A DNA stretch of 37,139 bases from positions 1 to 37,139 of the forward strand of contig JARRRL010000072.1 in assembly GCA_037380725.1 (NCBI GenBank). Reading direction: 5' to 3'. Under the pieces are notes generated by a model that searched no databases, was not told where the DNA came from, and saw only the letters and a program-made list of their open reading frames with translations. Origin of the DNA: JARRRL01 sp037380725 (GTDB lineage: Bacteria > Pseudomonadota > Gammaproteobacteria > Pseudomonadales > JANQJO01). The position numbers and the translations under genes are program-made. Positions within the stretch are counted from its first letter, which is position 1. Every line of letters begins with the position of its first letter. Shown in pieces: positions 35,599 through 37,139 of this stretch.

Positions 35599-37032
35599 AT
35601 GATAAATTTACTATCCGCACACTATACCGCGACGAACCACACAGACAGCCCGACGCTGACGATGACCTCTCCCGCTCGCCAAACCAAGAGACGCGCCACG
35701 AAACGCCCACTCGTCAACATTTTTATGGATCTCCGTACCGCCTTCACATGCTGCGGCACTTCACGGCTGAATAACGCAAACCAATCCACAGTATCGTTTC
35801 ACCCCTATCACGCCATCACACCCGAAACCAGCACTCGGGAATCACGCGTCTCTGAAACCAGATCTCCTGAAACCAGCTCTTCTACGCTGAACTCAGTGCC
35901 CTTGCGTCATTCAGAAGCCGACTTCGCAAAGAATTTTTTTGAGTGCGTTAATCAGCTCAGAGCCGACACGCACGTCCTTGATCGCCGAGCCATTTTGGAG
36001 GCGAACAGCAACTATTACACCGCGCTGATCCAAAAAGCCCAGCAAGCCTTGGCAGCCGAATCGCACACATCCGAACCTCATCACACCACACAACCCTTAT
36101 CCCAAGCCCAAATATTTAAAATCGCATTTTTCGACTGCACCCATGGTTTCAACACAAATAACACAAATATAGACAACGCCAATGAAAGTCAGCTGAAAGG
36201 TAAGACGGATGAGGGAACCAACAAGAGCCAAAGCATCATTCAAATCGACGAGAAGTTTTATACCTTGTTAACACAAACCATCGAACAACGCGCTCGCACC
36301 AATCGCCAAGCAGCCGAACACGCTCAGGAAGCCGCCAAACTATCTATTCATCGCAACACACCGGCGCTCACCGAGCAACTGAATCAACTCAAAGTTGCGC
36401 TCCTAAAACACGCCGACCGCCTGAATCGCATCGCCTCCCTTTTCAAGAGGCTTCACCAAAATCGCATGGCGGGAGAAACCATACCAGCGTTCGCCAGCTC
36501 TTTATTAAGTTCAGCCATGATCTATTTGGAGGAACAAACCCATTTTATGAATCAATCCAAAGACCTGCGATCAGAATTAAGGCACCAAACAATCTTTAAT
36601 AAAGCTGCCGAAAATCGAATCCGAGAAATACTAAATGCCCTTATTTCTCAGGCAGGCAACACCGTTGAAGGACTGAATCTCAGCGCCTTATACGCCGATT
36701 ATTCGAAAACCAAGCCAGACAGCATCGTGAAGTATTTGCTGAATGATTCCGTTTGGTTTCAAAAAGCAAAAACCACACCGCTGCCACCGCACCCAACAGA
36801 CACGAAGAGCCCCGCGCAACATAATATTTATAATTTCAAAACTCAAAATACGCACACGACTGAACGCGCGACAAGCAGAACATCACACCCGATGAACTTC
36901 GATCAGAAGTTGATAGAAGATAGCACACCAATTGCGGAACTCACTCAACAAAGCTACGAAAGCACCTTTTTGAGTATGATAGAAGAAGCCTCAAACTTAG
37001 AAGAAACCTCAAACAGCAATCGATGCGCTTGA
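35599..37032 (+). CDS. Ser/Thr-rich helical protein of unknown function, possible T3SS substrate
   Basis: Not recognised. A 477-residue protein with no signal peptide or membrane helix. The first 100 residues are rich in Ser, Thr, Asn and Pro and should be disordered (MINLLSAHYTATNHTDSPTL at the start), including a 15-bp duplication at 35847-35876 (SETRSPETSS). Residues about 105-160 and 215-385 are predicted long helices (NRQAAEHAQEAAKLSIHRN; LNQLKVALLKHADRLNRIAS), likely coiled coil. The C-terminal 90 residues are again polar. This layout suits a type III secreted effector or translocator, but no homology supports it. An AAGGTG precedes ATG 35599. Confidence 0.7.
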   Translation: MINLLSAHYTATNHTDSPTLTMTSPARQTKRRATKRPLVNIFMDLRTAFTCCGTSRLNNANQSTVSFHPYHAITPETSTRESRVSETRSPETSSSTLNSVPLRHSEADFAKNFFECVNQLRADTHVLDRRAILEANSNYYTALIQKAQQALAAESHTSEPHHTTQPLSQAQIFKIAFFDCTHGFNTNNTNIDNANESQLKGKTDEGTNKSQSIIQIDEKFYTLLTQTIEQRARTNRQAAEHAQEAAKLSIHRNTPALTEQLNQLKVALLKHADRLNRIASLFKRLHQNRMAGETIPAFASSLLSSAMIYLEEQTHFMNQSKDLRSELRHQTIFNKAAENRIREILNALISQAGNTVEGLNLSALYADYSKTKPDSIVKYLLNDSVWFQKAKTTPLPPHPTDTKSPAQHNIYNFKTQNTHTTERATSRTSHPMNFDQKLIEDSTPIAELTQQSYESTFLSMIEEASNLEETSNSNRCA

Positions 37033-37044
37033 GCGACCCCATCC

Positions 37045-37139
37045 TCACAAGGCCTTCCCATTCATCATAAGACCCCAAGCATAAAAAAGCGCGGCGCCCA
37101 GAGCGGCGCCCACAAGCAATCCAGGCACCAAGGTAATCG
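37045..37139 (-). CDS. C-terminal end of a membrane protein entering from the right edge (partial)
   Basis: On the minus strand a frame open to the window edge reads LVPGLLVGAALGAALFYAWG and ends LMMNGKAL before a TGA at 37045. It looks like a membrane helix with a short basic tail. Only 30 residues are visible, so the family cannot be named. It converges with the preceding gene, 12 bp between stops. Confidence 0.55.
   Translation of the reverse strand, partial: ITLVPGLLVGAALGAALFYAWGLMMNGKAL

Noticed and set aside
37088..37116. GGCGCC inverted repeat with T run on the minus strand, as a terminator
   Set aside because: It lies inside the membrane helix coding region of the partial gene and is explained by Gly-Ala codons.
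1..37139. tRNA, rRNA, insertion sequences, integrase or att sites marking a T3SS island
   Set aside because: None could be recognised on either strand.

Overview
The window looks like a gammaproteobacterial chromosome, probably from a marine, Oceanospirillales-like lineage; no species can be named. The evidence is a fused rlmKL gene, sohB, the nnr-tsaE-amiB order and a CnoX-type thioredoxin/TPR protein. Two runs of N (10284-10305 and 18889-18935) show it is a draft assembly. Genes run off both edges: an MFS-type transporter on the left and the last 30 residues of a membrane protein on the right.

Layout: (1) 1-3.4 kb, a transporter with an unusual N-terminal extension plus a PF04392-type periplasmic binding protein, closed by a bidirectional terminator. 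(2) 3.5-10.6 kb, on the minus strand, a secreted CxxCH protein, rlmKL (its RlmK half broken by a small deletion with frameshift), an AcuI/YhdH oxidoreductase and sohB (split by a gap). (3) 11.0-12.8 kb, a TPR-glycosyltransferase-like protein. (4) 12.8-23.5 kb, a minus-strand block for the type III secretion needle complex in Yersinia ysc order: YscB-like chaperone, SctC secretin, SctD, YscE, SctF needle, YscG, SctI, SctJ, SctK, SctL and an unknown 114-residue protein. YscH is not seen. The export gate, ATPase, translocon and tip genes are not in the window. (5) 23.8-26.7 kb, a 963-residue MalT/LAL-type LuxR regulator, divergent from the T3SS block and a natural candidate for its regulator. (6) 26.7-31.4 kb, a GGDEF protein with an altered signature (GGGEF), CnoX, an outer-membrane barrel, a methyltransferase and a Dps-family protein. 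(7) 31.4-35.4 kb, nnr-tsaE-amiB, with dps rather than mutL following amiB. (8) 35.6-37.0 kb, a 477-residue Ser/Thr-rich helical protein of unknown function that could be a secreted effector.

The most distinctive feature cuts across all of these: short imperfect tandem duplications, mostly 12-18 bp, in nearly every spacer and many genes. They often lie over the stop codon or just before the start codon. Units inside clear coding sequence are multiples of three (12, 15, 18 bp); many spacer units are not (8, 13, 14, 17 bp). This fits real, ongoing slippage-type duplication filtered by reading frame better than an assembly artefact.
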